In this document: one piece after another, positions 37,077 through 45,752 of the stretch
Position numbering within the stretch: position 1 is the stretch's first letter
Layout: each line of letters opens with the position of its first letter
Source of the DNA: Elusimicrobiota bacterium
Lineage (GTDB): Bacteria; Elusimicrobiota; Elusimicrobia; FEN-1173
Reading direction: 5' to 3'
Assembly (NCBI GenBank): GCA_016715645.1
Contig: JADJZR010000003.1
Span: 291,265 to 355,264, forward strand
Length of the DNA stretch: 64,000 nucleotides
Translations under genes and position numbers: made by a program
The notes under the pieces: model-generated
Seen by the model: the letters and a program-made list of their open reading frames with translations, nothing else
The model's database searches: none
What the model was told of the DNA's origin: nothing

Positions 37077-38698
37077 TGGGGGCCCCCGACCTCGTAAAGC
37101 GCGTATCGTTCCAAGGGCCCTTGTGAAAAAGCAAACGGCAATCCGCCCCAACAAGACGCGTAAAAACCGGCCGAGGCGTTGTTGTCCATCACGCGCCAGG
37201 GCCAACGGGAGGGATAGACATATCGTTTCAAGGGCCGCAAAGGCAAAGATTTTGGTCGAAACCACCACGGCGGCATGACCACTTCTTGTTTTAGCACCAA
37301 CGTCCCTGGGGAAAAATCCGTGTTGGGAAACCCCGGTTCCCAGCCCACGGTTTTCAAGTAACTGGATGTGAACGAGTCCCCCAAAAACACGCCGCGGCGT
37401 CCTCCTTCCAACAGGTTGTCGCGCAGGACATCGCGGGAAACGGCCCGTTGTGCGTCCGCTTGCAAATAATCGCCCACGGCCAACCCCGCCGAAAAAAGAA
37501 ACAGGACAGCCACAGCCCCCCCCTGGGCCCGGGCCCATTTTGACGGGGCCAAAGCCCAGCGACGTTGGCCCATCCGCACCAGCAGAAAAACCACCGGGAC
37601 CACCAGGGTCAAATAGTAGCGGGCCGCCACCCATGGCATCACGAAAATCATCTGCATCGAACCCAGCCACAGCCACCCCACCAAAAACGGGTCTGAAAAA
37701 TAGTTGGGGTCTTTCAGAAGCACCACCGTTTCCCACAAAAACATAAGACCCCCGACCGCCAGAACGGCCATCAGCAAGGAGGTGCCCACCCCGAACCCGC
37801 CCCACGGACTCATGAGCAAAACCATCAATCCCAAGGCGACGACAAAGCCGAGGGTCACGGTTCGTCGATTTCCACCAAGCCCACCCCACGTTGCCAACGG
37901 GATCAAAAAGACCCCCCCCAAAAAAATCAGGAAAATTAACACGTGGCCCAACGTGAACGTCTGAACCACCCGCTTAGCCGATTCGGTAAAATGAACAGCG
38001 CCGTAGGTGGCCATGTTCCACACGCTCCACGCCGCAAAAAAGGCGAGTGGGATCAAAAACGTCAGCCACGGTTTCCAACGGCGGCCGTGTTCCCGGTCAG
38101 TCCAAGCGTACAGGGCCGCGACAGGAAACAACAACACCCCCGTGTATTTGGTGAGCAAGGCGAGTCCCATCAACGTTCCGGAGACCCCCAACCACCCCGA
38201 AGATCGACGACGCAATCCTTCGATCCAAGTCCACAACGCGCCCAGGAAAAAAAACAAAAGGGTGGAATCGATCAACAGGGAATAGGAAGACAGCCAAAAA
38301 GCGGGCGTCAGCACCGACATAACGGTCGCGCCCCACGGTGGAACCGCCAACCTCGCCGCCAACAAATAAATGAACACCGCGCTACCCCCCGCCAACAACA
38401 AAGACAACGACCGGACGCCCGCCAACCGATGTCCAACGCATTTTGAAAAAAGGCCAAGAATGTAATGGTGAAGAGGCGGATTGACCATTCGGGGCGGTTG
38501 GCCCCGGTCCCAACCGGAGTTGTCCAATCCGTTGTCGTCGGCTTTAAAATCATAAGGGCGCAACGGATGTTTCACCGCGCCCCGAGCCATCAACATTTGA
38601 TAGTTATCGTCCACAAAAAAAGCACGCCCCACAAAAGGCGCGCCCAAAAGGAGAGGCAAGAAAAAAACACCGACCCAAGGTCCCCGGAGAGAAGTCAC
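37073..38698 (-). CDS. GT39-like membrane glycosyltransferase
   Basis: The most likely start is a GTG at 38698 (541 residues, VTSLRGPWVGVFFLPLLLGA); a GATAAT box ends 6 nt upstream. The protein has about ten membrane helices. An acidic motif in the first periplasmic loop (FVDDNYQMLMARGA, then KADDNGLDNSGW) resembles the DD/DE motif of ArnT/PMT-family GT39/GT83 enzymes, which move sugars from polyprenyl phosphate to protein or lipid in the periplasm. The HHYILGLFSKCVG and ARYYLTLVVPVVFLL segments also fit. The acceptor is unknown. It has its own promoter and lies upstream of the HD-GYP gene on the same strand. Confidence 0.8.
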   Translation of the reverse strand: MTSLRGPWVGVFFLPLLLGAPFVGRAFFVDDNYQMLMARGAVKHPLRPYDFKADDNGLDNSGWDRGQPPRMVNPPLHHYILGLFSKCVGHRLAGVRSLSLLLAGGSAVFIYLLAARLAVPPWGATVMSVLTPAFWLSSYSLLIDSTLLFFFLGALWTWIEGLRRRSSGWLGVSGTLMGLALLTKYTGVLLFPVAALYAWTDREHGRRWKPWLTFLIPLAFFAAWSVWNMATYGAVHFTESAKRVVQTFTLGHVLIFLIFLGGVFLIPLATWGGLGGNRRTVTLGFVVALGLMVLLMSPWGGFGVGTSLLMAVLAVGGLMFLWETVVLLKDPNYFSDPFLVGWLWLGSMQMIFVMPWVAARYYLTLVVPVVFLLVRMGQRRWALAPSKWARAQGGAVAVLFLFSAGLAVGDYLQADAQRAVSRDVLRDNLLEGGRRGVFLGDSFTSSYLKTVGWEPGFPNTDFSPGTLVLKQEVVMPPWWFRPKSLPLRPLKRYVYPSRWPWRVMDNNASAGFYASCWGGLPFAFSQGPLERYALYEVGGPH

Positions 38699-38704
38699 AG
38701 GCCC

Positions 38705-38713
38705 ATTATCCCA
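38705..38713 (-). promoter_or_regulatory. Leaderless extended -10 promoter of the GT39 gene
   Basis: TGGGATAAT (38713-38705) is an extended -10 box ending 6 nt before the GTG at 38698. The -35 region is weak. It supports the GTG as the true start. Confidence 0.45.
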
Positions 38714-38773
38714 AAAATAAACCAATAAATCCCATCCTCCAAAAAGCCGAAGGATCAATACCTAAACGGCGTC

Positions 38774-38996
38774 GTAACAGCTCAGGCCCCTCACCCTACC
38801 CTCGCATAAGCGCCTCTGGCGCCCCCGGTGCTGGGAGCTCTGCGACCAGCCTCCCGAGAGGAGAGGGAAAATCTTTGTTTTTCCTTCCCCTCTTGGGGGA
38901 AGGCCCTTTGGGCCCGGGGCCTGTCGGCCCGTCGCCATCGTGTGCCACAGGCACACGCGACCCCCGAAGGGGCGGATGAGGGACCTGAGCAGTTAC
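38774..38996. repeat. MITE-like repeat copy B with perfect target duplication
   Basis: A 223-bp element with ends GTAACAGCTCAGGCCCCTCA and TGAGGGACCTGAGCAGTTAC, near-perfect inverted repeats. It is flanked by the identical 8-bp sequence ACGGCGTC at 38766-38773 and 38997-39004. The interior includes the reverse complement of copy A plus about 60 bp of extra hairpin-rich sequence (GGGCCCGGGGCC, TGTGCCACAGGCACA). The right duplication overlaps the last two bases of the spoVG stop codon. No coding frame. Confidence 0.88.
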
Positions 38997-39002
38997 ACGG
39001 CG

Positions 39003-39269
39003 TCAGGGGTGAGGGCGGGCCATTTCAGCGCGGTAGGCTTGGAAAATTCTTTCTTCCAGATAACTGCGAAACTCGGCGTTGATGGGGTGAGCCACGTCTT
39101 TGAACGATCCGTCCGCCAACTTGCGCGAGGGCATGCACAACATCGGGCCATTTTCCCCCTCAACAATTTTCATGTTGCGAACCGCGAAACATTTGTCAAA
39201 AGTGACCGTAACGAATGCTTTCAACTTATCTTCCGTGCGAAGCATCACGCGAATCTCGGTGATTTCCAT
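39003..39269 (-). CDS. spoVG: SpoVG family RNA/DNA-binding regulator
   Basis: An 88-residue protein starting MEITEIRVMLRTEDKLKAFV, with the characteristic ENGPMLCMPSRKLADGSFKD and VAHPINAEFR motifs. SpoVG binds nucleic acid and modulates gene expression in Bacillus, Staphylococcus and Borrelia; outside spore formers its targets are mostly unknown. The start codon lies 44 bp inside the end of the ispE frame, so translation may be coupled. A MITE copy was inserted exactly at its stop codon without changing the protein. Confidence 0.93.
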   Translation of the reverse strand: MEITEIRVMLRTEDKLKAFVTVTFDKCFAVRNMKIVEGENGPMLCMPSRKLADGSFKDVAHPINAEFRSYLEERIFQAYRAEMARPHP

Positions 39270-40009
39270 GGCGACCGACCTCGTCAAAACGTCGTGGTGT
39301 TACCAAGGGCCTTGATAGCGACGTCACCCGCCAAACGTCCCAGGGTTCCCCCCGCAACCGCGCCGAAACCCGGCGGCTTTGTCCCGCATCGGAAACAATC
39401 CCGAAAACCGACGATCCCGATCCGGACATCAGTGCGTTGAAACACCCCGCGCGAAGCAGAGCCCGCTTGACCTCACCCACCCGCGGAAGACGGGGAACAA
39501 CCACCTCTTCCAGCCGGTTGAAGATCCAGGGGGCCCACACGCTCGGCGGCGCTCCGTCTCGAAGCGCTCGTGTTAGTCTAAGGCCGCAACGGCGATTCGT
39601 CAAGGGGAATTTTAAACCCCGGTAAGCCTCGGGCGTGGACGAAAACACCCTCGGAAAAACAAGGACAAAATGCACCGGCGGACGACCGCGATCCTCCATA
39701 AACCGGAGCCGGTCCCCCACGCCGCCCGCCGATGCCAAACCGCCGCGAAGAAAAAACGGCACATCCGCGCCGAGTGCTTTTCCCATGGCCCAAAGCGCCC
39801 GCTCCGTGCGAAGATCCCCATCGTGACCGGTCAATACCGCGCACGCTCGCAAAGCCGCCGCGGCGTTGGAGGACCCGCCCCCCAACCCCGCTAAACACCG
39901 TCGATAAGGTGTGGTATCCGTCAGGTCGACGGGAAAGGATTTCCAGGAACAGGTTGATTTTGGCCGATGATGCTGTTCGAAATGACGTCGGACGCCGAAG
40001 GGGGCTCAC
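39226..40009 (-). pseudogene. ispE: IspE (CDP-ME kinase) with internal deletion and frameshift
   Basis: A GTG at 40009, 2 bp after the TPR gene's stop, begins SPLRRPTSFRTASSAKINLF and LEILSRRPDGYHTLSTVFSG, the normal IspE N-terminus. The next bases switch frame into LAGLGGGSSNAAAALRACAV, the ATP-binding motif, and the C-terminal part with CFNALMSGSGSSVFGIVSDA follows to 39226. In IspE about 60 residues normally separate YHTLSTVF from AGLGGGSSNAA, so some 170-180 bp are missing and the frame is lost. IspE is an essential MEP-pathway kinase for isoprenoid synthesis. Either the gene is dead here, with the function supplied elsewhere, or the deletion is an assembly artefact. Confidence 0.85.
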
Positions 40010-40011
40010 GG

Positions 40012-42186
40012 CTACGGAACAAAAAGAGCGGGATTGAGCGACGGGTTGAGGGTCATTCGTGAAAACCGCAATACAAACCCCGCCCCCTCTTCGCTGGATG
40101 TCCCCTCCACCACCGTTGGAAGAACCAGCCCCTCCTGCTCCCGGGGTTCGCTGAACTTCAATTGAACCGATTGTCCCTTCGGCGTCGTGATCCGAGCCCA
40201 TGTCAAACACCGAGACCGAGCGTCCACAGCCAGTTCTCCATCGGTCGACCGGTACCACACCACGGTCCCTTCTTGGGAAACTTTCACGGACGGATCATCG
40301 AACCGCCTCACAAAGTCTCCGGACATCACCGATCCCCACAACGGCAACCAGTCTTCCTCTCCGCCGGGAGTTGGCACACCGGGGGGCGACCAATGGGCCT
40401 TACCGTCAAACACCATCACCGCTCGCGGAGCGAAGAAAGGGCTCCACCATTCGATCCGAAACAGGCCGGGCCGCGTGTAATAAAAAAGGCTTTGCCCCGT
40501 TAACGAACGTCGTTCGGCCGTCACTGTGACCGAGGCCGCACCGGATAAGGAAACCACTTGCAAGAAGGTTCCTTCGATCTGTTTAAGAAGGGTCCGCGGA
40601 GCTGTTTGGGGCAACACCCGCGTGGGCCGTCCCGCAACTCCCAACCGTTTAAGAAGGTCTTTGTTGTTGGGGTCCACCAACACCCCCTCTTGCCACGCCC
40701 GTACCGCTTCATTCTTTTTTCCCACGGCATCCAGCGTGTCCCCGTAATGGGACCACACCACCGGATCGTTGGCCTTTCGGGCCACGGATCCCAGGATTGA
40801 TTCCGCTTCGGAATACCGTCCCGCCCGATAATAGACCCACCCCAACGAATCTCGATACGCGGGGTTGTTGGGATCCAATGCGTTCGCCCGTTCCAACAAT
40901 TCCGTGGCGCGAGACAGGTTGCGGTTGTTGTCGGCCCAGGTGTAGCCCAGATAGTTCATGGCCATGTGATTGTTGGGATCCAATTCGATGACTTTCAGCA
41001 GAGCTGTCTCCGCCCGGTCAAACCGTTTTCGTTTGTCCCAGTTCACCGCCAAATGGAACAACGCGTCCACACGATTGGGGTCGATGGCCAACAACCGGTC
41101 CAACCAGCGGATGGCCGATCGGGGCTTATTCAAATCCTCATACGCCAACGCCAGGAAGTACATAAAATCAGGGTTATTGGGTTCTTGCCGATGAAGCCTG
41201 CGCAACACGCCCAGGGCGTCTTTTTCCCGTCCCACTTGAGCGTAGTAAGAAGCCAACCGCAGGTGAACACCTGTTTCGGTTGATTTTTTGGCCGCGCGTT
41301 CCATGAAGTCGACCGCTTCATTCCAATCGCCCCGTTGCTGGGCCACCAACGCGCGCCAAAAAAGGGCCGCCCCGTTGTGGGGGTCGATAACCAAGGCCCG
41401 GTCCAGATACGATTGGGCCCCATCGATGTCTCCCTCCAGCAATTTCAGTTGGCCCACCCGAGACAACACATCGAAATGGTCCGGGAAAATATCCAGATAT
41501 TTTTCGTAAGCGGCGATGGCGGCTGGGGTGGATTGGCTGACATCGTAGAGGCCGGCTAAGGCCAGAAGGGCTTCGGAATGGGACGGGTCGGACCGAACGA
41601 TTTTTTCGTAAGACTCGATGGCCGATTTCACGTCGCCCTGCCGCCGCTGAACCTCGGCCAACGTCGTGCGAACGTCGTCGTTTTCCGGATGGGTTCGCAG
41701 AAACTTCTCATAGAGGCCCCGAGCGCCCAGGGGGTCTTGAATTTGCCGCTGACTGGCGGCCAGATTTAAAGCCTCAATGTTGCCCGGATCCAAAGCGAGC
41801 GCTTTTTCGAACGCCGCCCGGGCCGCCGCGCCTTCACCCCGGCCCAGATGGACCCGACCCAACAAAAGGTAGGCCCCCGCATTCGCCGTGGACACCTCCA
41901 CGTATCGAAGCGCCGCCTGAAGGGCCACATCGGATTGTCCTGAAGCCATGGCCGCATCGGTCAGATCTTCGTTGACCAGGCCGGCCCGGCTGTCTTTGCG
42001 TAAGACTTCCTGGTACACCGCCGCCGCGTGAAGAGGCCGGCCTTCCTCCTGATCCACCAACCCCCGCAGGTAGAGACGATAACAATCCCAACAACTCCCC
42101 TCCCCACGGACGACAAGGGGCCCGCCCATGCCGATTAAGATCGCGCCGATCCAGACCCCGACAATGTATTGGACACTACTTTTCAA
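40012..42186 (-). CDS. Exported TPR protein with LolA-like C-terminal domain
   Basis: A 724-residue protein with an N-terminal signal (VGVWIGAILIGMGGPLVVRG). Residues about 40-500 form roughly a dozen tetratricopeptide repeats (AYLLLGRVHLGRGEGAAARA; HMAMNYLGYTWADNNRNLSR). The C-terminal 200 residues (TFLQVVSLSGAASVTVTAER, LFYYTRPGLFRIEWWSPFFA) resemble the LolA/DUF4292 beta fold that binds lipid moieties. TPR arrays usually mediate protein contacts, so it could be an envelope-biogenesis scaffold. It overlaps rimI by 11 bp and ispE follows 2 bp after, making a rimI-TPR-ispE-spoVG operon. Confidence 0.85.
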   Translation of the reverse strand: MKSSVQYIVGVWIGAILIGMGGPLVVRGEGSCWDCYRLYLRGLVDQEEGRPLHAAAVYQEVLRKDSRAGLVNEDLTDAAMASGQSDVALQAALRYVEVSTANAGAYLLLGRVHLGRGEGAAARAAFEKALALDPGNIEALNLAASQRQIQDPLGARGLYEKFLRTHPENDDVRTTLAEVQRRQGDVKSAIESYEKIVRSDPSHSEALLALAGLYDVSQSTPAAIAAYEKYLDIFPDHFDVLSRVGQLKLLEGDIDGAQSYLDRALVIDPHNGAALFWRALVAQQRGDWNEAVDFMERAAKKSTETGVHLRLASYYAQVGREKDALGVLRRLHRQEPNNPDFMYFLALAYEDLNKPRSAIRWLDRLLAIDPNRVDALFHLAVNWDKRKRFDRAETALLKVIELDPNNHMAMNYLGYTWADNNRNLSRATELLERANALDPNNPAYRDSLGWVYYRAGRYSEAESILGSVARKANDPVVWSHYGDTLDAVGKKNEAVRAWQEGVLVDPNNKDLLKRLGVAGRPTRVLPQTAPRTLLKQIEGTFLQVVSLSGAASVTVTAERRSLTGQSLFYYTRPGLFRIEWWSPFFAPRAVMVFDGKAHWSPPGVPTPGGEEDWLPLWGSVMSGDFVRRFDDPSVKVSQEGTVVWYRSTDGELAVDARSRCLTWARITTPKGQSVQLKFSEPREQEGLVLPTVVEGTSSEEGAGFVLRFSRMTLNPSLNPALFVP

Positions 42187-42637
42187 AGGAGATCTCCATC
42201 AAAACGGCGTCGTGGCGGTCTTCGTAATAGCGGGGCCGGCGGCTGGTTTCAACAAATCCCAGGTTAAGATAAAGGTCGATGGCGGCCGCGTTTTCCGCTC
42301 GAACTTCCAAGGTCATTTTTTTCATTCCCAACGCGCGGGCGTCGTCCAGGAGAACGTCCATCATCCGACGACCTAACCCCCGCCGCTGAAAATCAGGATG
42401 GACCGCAATGTCCGCCAACTGAGACTCCCCGGCGATCAGCCAGTGAATGCCAAACGCCACCACCCGCCCGTCTTGTTCGGCCACCCAGGGACGGGAATAA
42501 TCCAATTGAAACTCTTCTTCCATCTCTCCCCAGGTCCAGGGAACGTCGAAAGACCGCCGTTCGATGTCTAACAGGACATCCAGATCCTCCCGCCTGGCCC
42601 GCCGCCACACCGTTTGGGTTTCAGTGCCTGTTATCAT
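42176..42637 (-). CDS. rimI: Ribosomal-protein-alanine N-acetyltransferase-like GNAT
   Basis: The ATG at 42637 (MITGTETQTVWRRARREDLD) gives 153 residues; a perfect TATAAT ends 6 nt upstream, so this is preferred to longer starts. The GNAT core has IAVHPDFQRRGLGRRMMDVL, the acetyl-CoA P-loop, and LEVRAENAAAIDLYLNLGFV with RPRYYEDRHDAVLM, typical of RimI. It would acetylate the N-terminus of a ribosomal protein or another target. It is the first gene of the operon with the TPR protein. Confidence 0.8.
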   Translation of the reverse strand: MITGTETQTVWRRARREDLDVLLDIERRSFDVPWTWGEMEEEFQLDYSRPWVAEQDGRVVAFGIHWLIAGESQLADIAVHPDFQRRGLGRRMMDVLLDDARALGMKKMTLEVRAENAAAIDLYLNLGFVETSRRPRYYEDRHDAVLMEISFEK

Positions 42638-42643
42638 CCCAAC

Positions 42644-42671
42644 ATTATACCCCATTGCGTCCGCCACCCAA
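42644..42671 (-). promoter_or_regulatory. Leaderless promoter of rimI
   Basis: TATAAT (42649-42644) ends exactly 6 nt before the ATG at 42637; TTGGGT lies 16 bp upstream as a weak -35. Transcription should begin at the A of the start codon. Confidence 0.6.
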
Positions 42672-42700
42672 CAGAGCCAAAGAAAGATAGAATGAAACCC

Positions 42701-43417
42701 ATGGAAAATGAGTTGGTTTACGACCGCCGTTCAGATCCCCGACCGCTGGTTTCATTTTTGGTTCCGGTGTTCAACGAACGGGCCGTCGTCAAAGGTTCTT
42801 TGTCTCGGTTGGCCTCTGTTCCGCTCCAAAAAGAAATCATCATCGTCGATGACGGGTCCGTGGACGGCACGCGCAAGTGGTTAAGCGAAAATATCCTGGA
42901 GGGCGCCGCACTGGTGTTTCATGCCAGAAACGGAGGGAAAGGCCGCGCCCTTCAGACCGCCCTTTCTTTCGCCAAAGGCGCCTACGGCGCCGTGCACGAC
43001 GCCGACTCGGAATATGACCCTGCCCATTACGCGGACATGCTCCAACACGCCCGCCAAAACAATTTGAAAGCGGTGTTCGGGTCCCGGTTCATCAATCCCA
43101 ACCCGTCGATTTACAAACGGTTTCTGTGGGGAAACAAAGCCCTCACCGCCTGGATTAATTTTCTCTGCGCGTCCCATTACACGGATTGTTACACGGGATC
43201 CAAACTCATGGCCTTGTCTGTCTGGAAAGAAATGGGGCTGGTTTCTTGGGGTTTTGAGATTGAAGCGGAAATTTGCGTCAAGCTCGCCCGCAAACGGGTT
43301 CCGTTTTGCGAATGGCCCATCACGTACGCGCCCCGACGGGTGGAAGAAGGGAAAAAAATTTCCTGGAAAGACGCTTGGCGCGGCTTTCGCGCCGCCCGCA
43401 AATTCACTTACGCGTGA
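42701..43417 (+). CDS. Family 2 glycosyltransferase
   Basis: A 238-residue soluble GT2 with the GT-A fold: RPLVSFLVPVFNERAVVKGS, EIIIVDDGSVDGTRKWL, and the DXD motif in GAVHDADSEYDPAHYADML. It resembles DPM1/DPG-type transferases, which load a sugar onto polyprenyl phosphate, and so might supply the donor for the GT39 enzyme at 37073; this link is inference. A TAGAAT box ends 7 nt before the ATG at 42701, making a leaderless start likely; an ATG at 42692 is the alternative. It is divergent from rimI and ends 1 bp from bamA's stop. Confidence 0.85.
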   Translation: MENELVYDRRSDPRPLVSFLVPVFNERAVVKGSLSRLASVPLQKEIIIVDDGSVDGTRKWLSENILEGAALVFHARNGGKGRALQTALSFAKGAYGAVHDADSEYDPAHYADMLQHARQNNLKAVFGSRFINPNPSIYKRFLWGNKALTAWINFLCASHYTDCYTGSKLMALSVWKEMGLVSWGFEIEAEICVKLARKRVPFCEWPITYAPRRVEEGKKISWKDAWRGFRAARKFTYA

Positions 43418-43418
43418 T

Positions 43419-45752
43419 CTAAAAAATGTTGCCGATGGTGAAATAGAACTGGGATTTGGGCTGGTTGGGCTGACGGTTAAGACCCCACCCCCAATCCAGG
43501 CGGATGGGAAACACGGGCGTTTTAAATCGAATCCCAAACCCCACACCGGAATTCATCTGCCCCGACTGACTGCCGATGGAAAAGTCCACATCGCTGGGTT
43601 CCAGCCAGCATCCCCCCACATCCGCAAACACCGCGCCCTGCAAAATCGTTCGCTTGTTCTCTGAAACGATGGGAAACTTGTACTCGGCGTTGAACACCGT
43701 AAACACCCGTCCGCCGTCCACGCCCACGTCGCCAAGCTCATAACCGCGCACCGTGTCCACACCGCCGATTCGGAACAATTCGGAAAACGAAACCGGGTCT
43801 TCCCCTTTGCGGGTTTTGCGAATCAGCGCGCCCCGGGCGGACAGGGAAAACACAAATCGCCAAAACGTCGGAAAATAACGGGCCGCGGACAGTTCCGGCT
43901 TAATAAAGTTAAGATCGCCGCCCAACGGTCCGCCCGCGTATTCCAAGGTGGCGCTGTGCCGTCCACCCCGGGACGCGTCGAACACGTAATCCCGTGTATC
44001 GTAGATCACTCCGGTGGTGACCGCCGACTTGATGTCGTCGGCCGGGGCGATGACCAACGAGTCGTCTTTCCCCTCTTCAGGAAGAAATTCGGGCGAAATA
44101 TCAAAAATGCGCACACGCTCGTAGTTGTAATTCTCAATCAAACTCAGCTCGTCGCTCAACCGGGGGCCCAGCCGAAGACCGAACCCGCGGTTTCCTTTTT
44201 TGTAAGCAAAACTGTCGCTCTGAAACGGAAGGGTCCGCACCGTATCAAAAAGGTCCACGCCAAAACTCATGGGCTTGTCTAAAAACCACGGTTCTGTCCA
44301 GCCCAACTCATAATTTTGGCGTTTTTTTCCGAACTCCCACATCACGTTGGCCCGTTGGCCGGTGCCAAACAGGTTCATGTGTTGAATTTGCAGTGTTCCC
44401 ACCAAACCGTCAAGGCTCGAAAAACCGGCCCCCGCCGACAACATGCCGGGTTTGCCTTCTTTCACGCTGAACACCACGTCCGCCTGGTCCGGGGACCGGG
44501 GTTGCTGGACATCCACCTGGACATCCTCCAAAAATCCCAAGTTGTGCAATTTTTCCACCGTTCGGCGCATTTTGATGGCCGAAAAAACGTCGCCCGATTT
44601 CAACAACACCTCCCGACGGATCACTTTTTCTTTCGTGTAGGTGTTGCCATCGACGTAAATGCGGTCCACATACACCACGGAACTTTCGACGATGGAAAAC
44701 AACAAATCCACAGTGCCCCGCCCGGCGTCCAGGGGTTGAGTTTGAGTTTCCGGAGTCACTTCGGCGCGAAGATATCCTTTGTCGGCGTAGAGGTCTTGCA
44801 GGTTGCGAAGAGTTTCGTCCATTTTGGACTGGTCGTAAAGCTTGCCCGGGACCAAAGCCACGGCCTTTTTTAGTTCCGAATCCGTGTACAGCGTGGCCCC
44901 CTGAAATGAGAACCTGCCCACCGTGTAGCGGCGCCCTTCGTTGACCCGAAGGGTCAACGTCACGCGGTCCCGTTCGGGGGTAAACTCCCGGCCTGAATCG
45001 TCGACGGTCACTTCCAGAAATCCTTGGTTGCGATAGGTTTCGACCACGGCGGCCACGTCTTCGGCGTATTTGTCTTCTTTAAAGACTTTTTTGCGTTTTG
45101 TGTTTTTTAACGTTTTTTGAATTTTTTTGGCGGGCACCGCGTTGGCGCCTTCCACCCGGATGTCTTTCACGGTGACCTTTCGTCCGTCCGTCAGGAAGAA
45201 CGTCAAAATCACTTTGTTGGTGCGGGGGTCCAGGGACGTGTACGATTCCGCGGCGGCGTCCAAATAACCTTCTTCGTGGTACACCGATAAAATTTTAGAA
45301 ACGTCTTGGGCCGCCTTGAATCGGTCGTAGGGCTCGTCCACTTTGGACGCCAAATCGTCGCGAAATTTCGATTCCGCCAACTTCCGGTTCCCTTTAAAAT
45401 CGATCCGCCGAATCATGGGCCGATCTTTGACGCGAAAGACCACGCGGACCCGGGACGCGCCCCGGGCATCGGTTGACCCCGGCAGGTCGTCGACCGACAC
45501 CTCGATGGTTTCGTAGAGGCCCGACTCCAGCAAACGGTCCACGTCGCCGCGAAACGCCGGGTCCGTCACCACATCGCCTTTTCGGGCCTTGATTTTGGAC
45601 AAAACAGTTTTGGCTTTCGAAAACGTATTTCCTTCCACGGCAATTTCGCCGATCGTCGGCGGGGGACCCTCCGCCCGAACGACAGACGCCGTCCCCGCCC
45701 AGACACCCAGAACCACAACCGCCCACAATAGGATTTTTCTTCGATGGGTCAC
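43419..45752 (-). CDS. bamA: Outer-membrane assembly factor BamA
   Basis: The likely start is a GTG at 45752 overlapping the tamB stop (GTGA), giving 777 residues and a signal peptide (RRKILLWAVVVLGVWAGTAS). Five POTRA domains follow (PTIGEIAVEGNTFSKAKTVL; VVYVDRIYVDGNTYTKEKVI), then the 16-strand barrel with a DTRDYVFDASRGGRHSATLE segment, the RGY motif in DTVRGYELGDVG and a C-terminal aromatic-ended strand (SQFYFTIGNIF). BamA inserts beta-barrel proteins into the outer membrane. The number of POTRAs fits BamA better than TamA, though the tamB neighbour leaves a TamA-like role possible. Confidence 0.92.
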   Translation of the reverse strand: MTHRRKILLWAVVVLGVWAGTASVVRAEGPPPTIGEIAVEGNTFSKAKTVLSKIKARKGDVVTDPAFRGDVDRLLESGLYETIEVSVDDLPGSTDARGASRVRVVFRVKDRPMIRRIDFKGNRKLAESKFRDDLASKVDEPYDRFKAAQDVSKILSVYHEEGYLDAAAESYTSLDPRTNKVILTFFLTDGRKVTVKDIRVEGANAVPAKKIQKTLKNTKRKKVFKEDKYAEDVAAVVETYRNQGFLEVTVDDSGREFTPERDRVTLTLRVNEGRRYTVGRFSFQGATLYTDSELKKAVALVPGKLYDQSKMDETLRNLQDLYADKGYLRAEVTPETQTQPLDAGRGTVDLLFSIVESSVVYVDRIYVDGNTYTKEKVIRREVLLKSGDVFSAIKMRRTVEKLHNLGFLEDVQVDVQQPRSPDQADVVFSVKEGKPGMLSAGAGFSSLDGLVGTLQIQHMNLFGTGQRANVMWEFGKKRQNYELGWTEPWFLDKPMSFGVDLFDTVRTLPFQSDSFAYKKGNRGFGLRLGPRLSDELSLIENYNYERVRIFDISPEFLPEEGKDDSLVIAPADDIKSAVTTGVIYDTRDYVFDASRGGRHSATLEYAGGPLGGDLNFIKPELSAARYFPTFWRFVFSLSARGALIRKTRKGEDPVSFSELFRIGGVDTVRGYELGDVGVDGGRVFTVFNAEYKFPIVSENKRTILQGAVFADVGGCWLEPSDVDFSIGSQSGQMNSGVGFGIRFKTPVFPIRLDWGWGLNRQPNQPKSQFYFTIGNIF

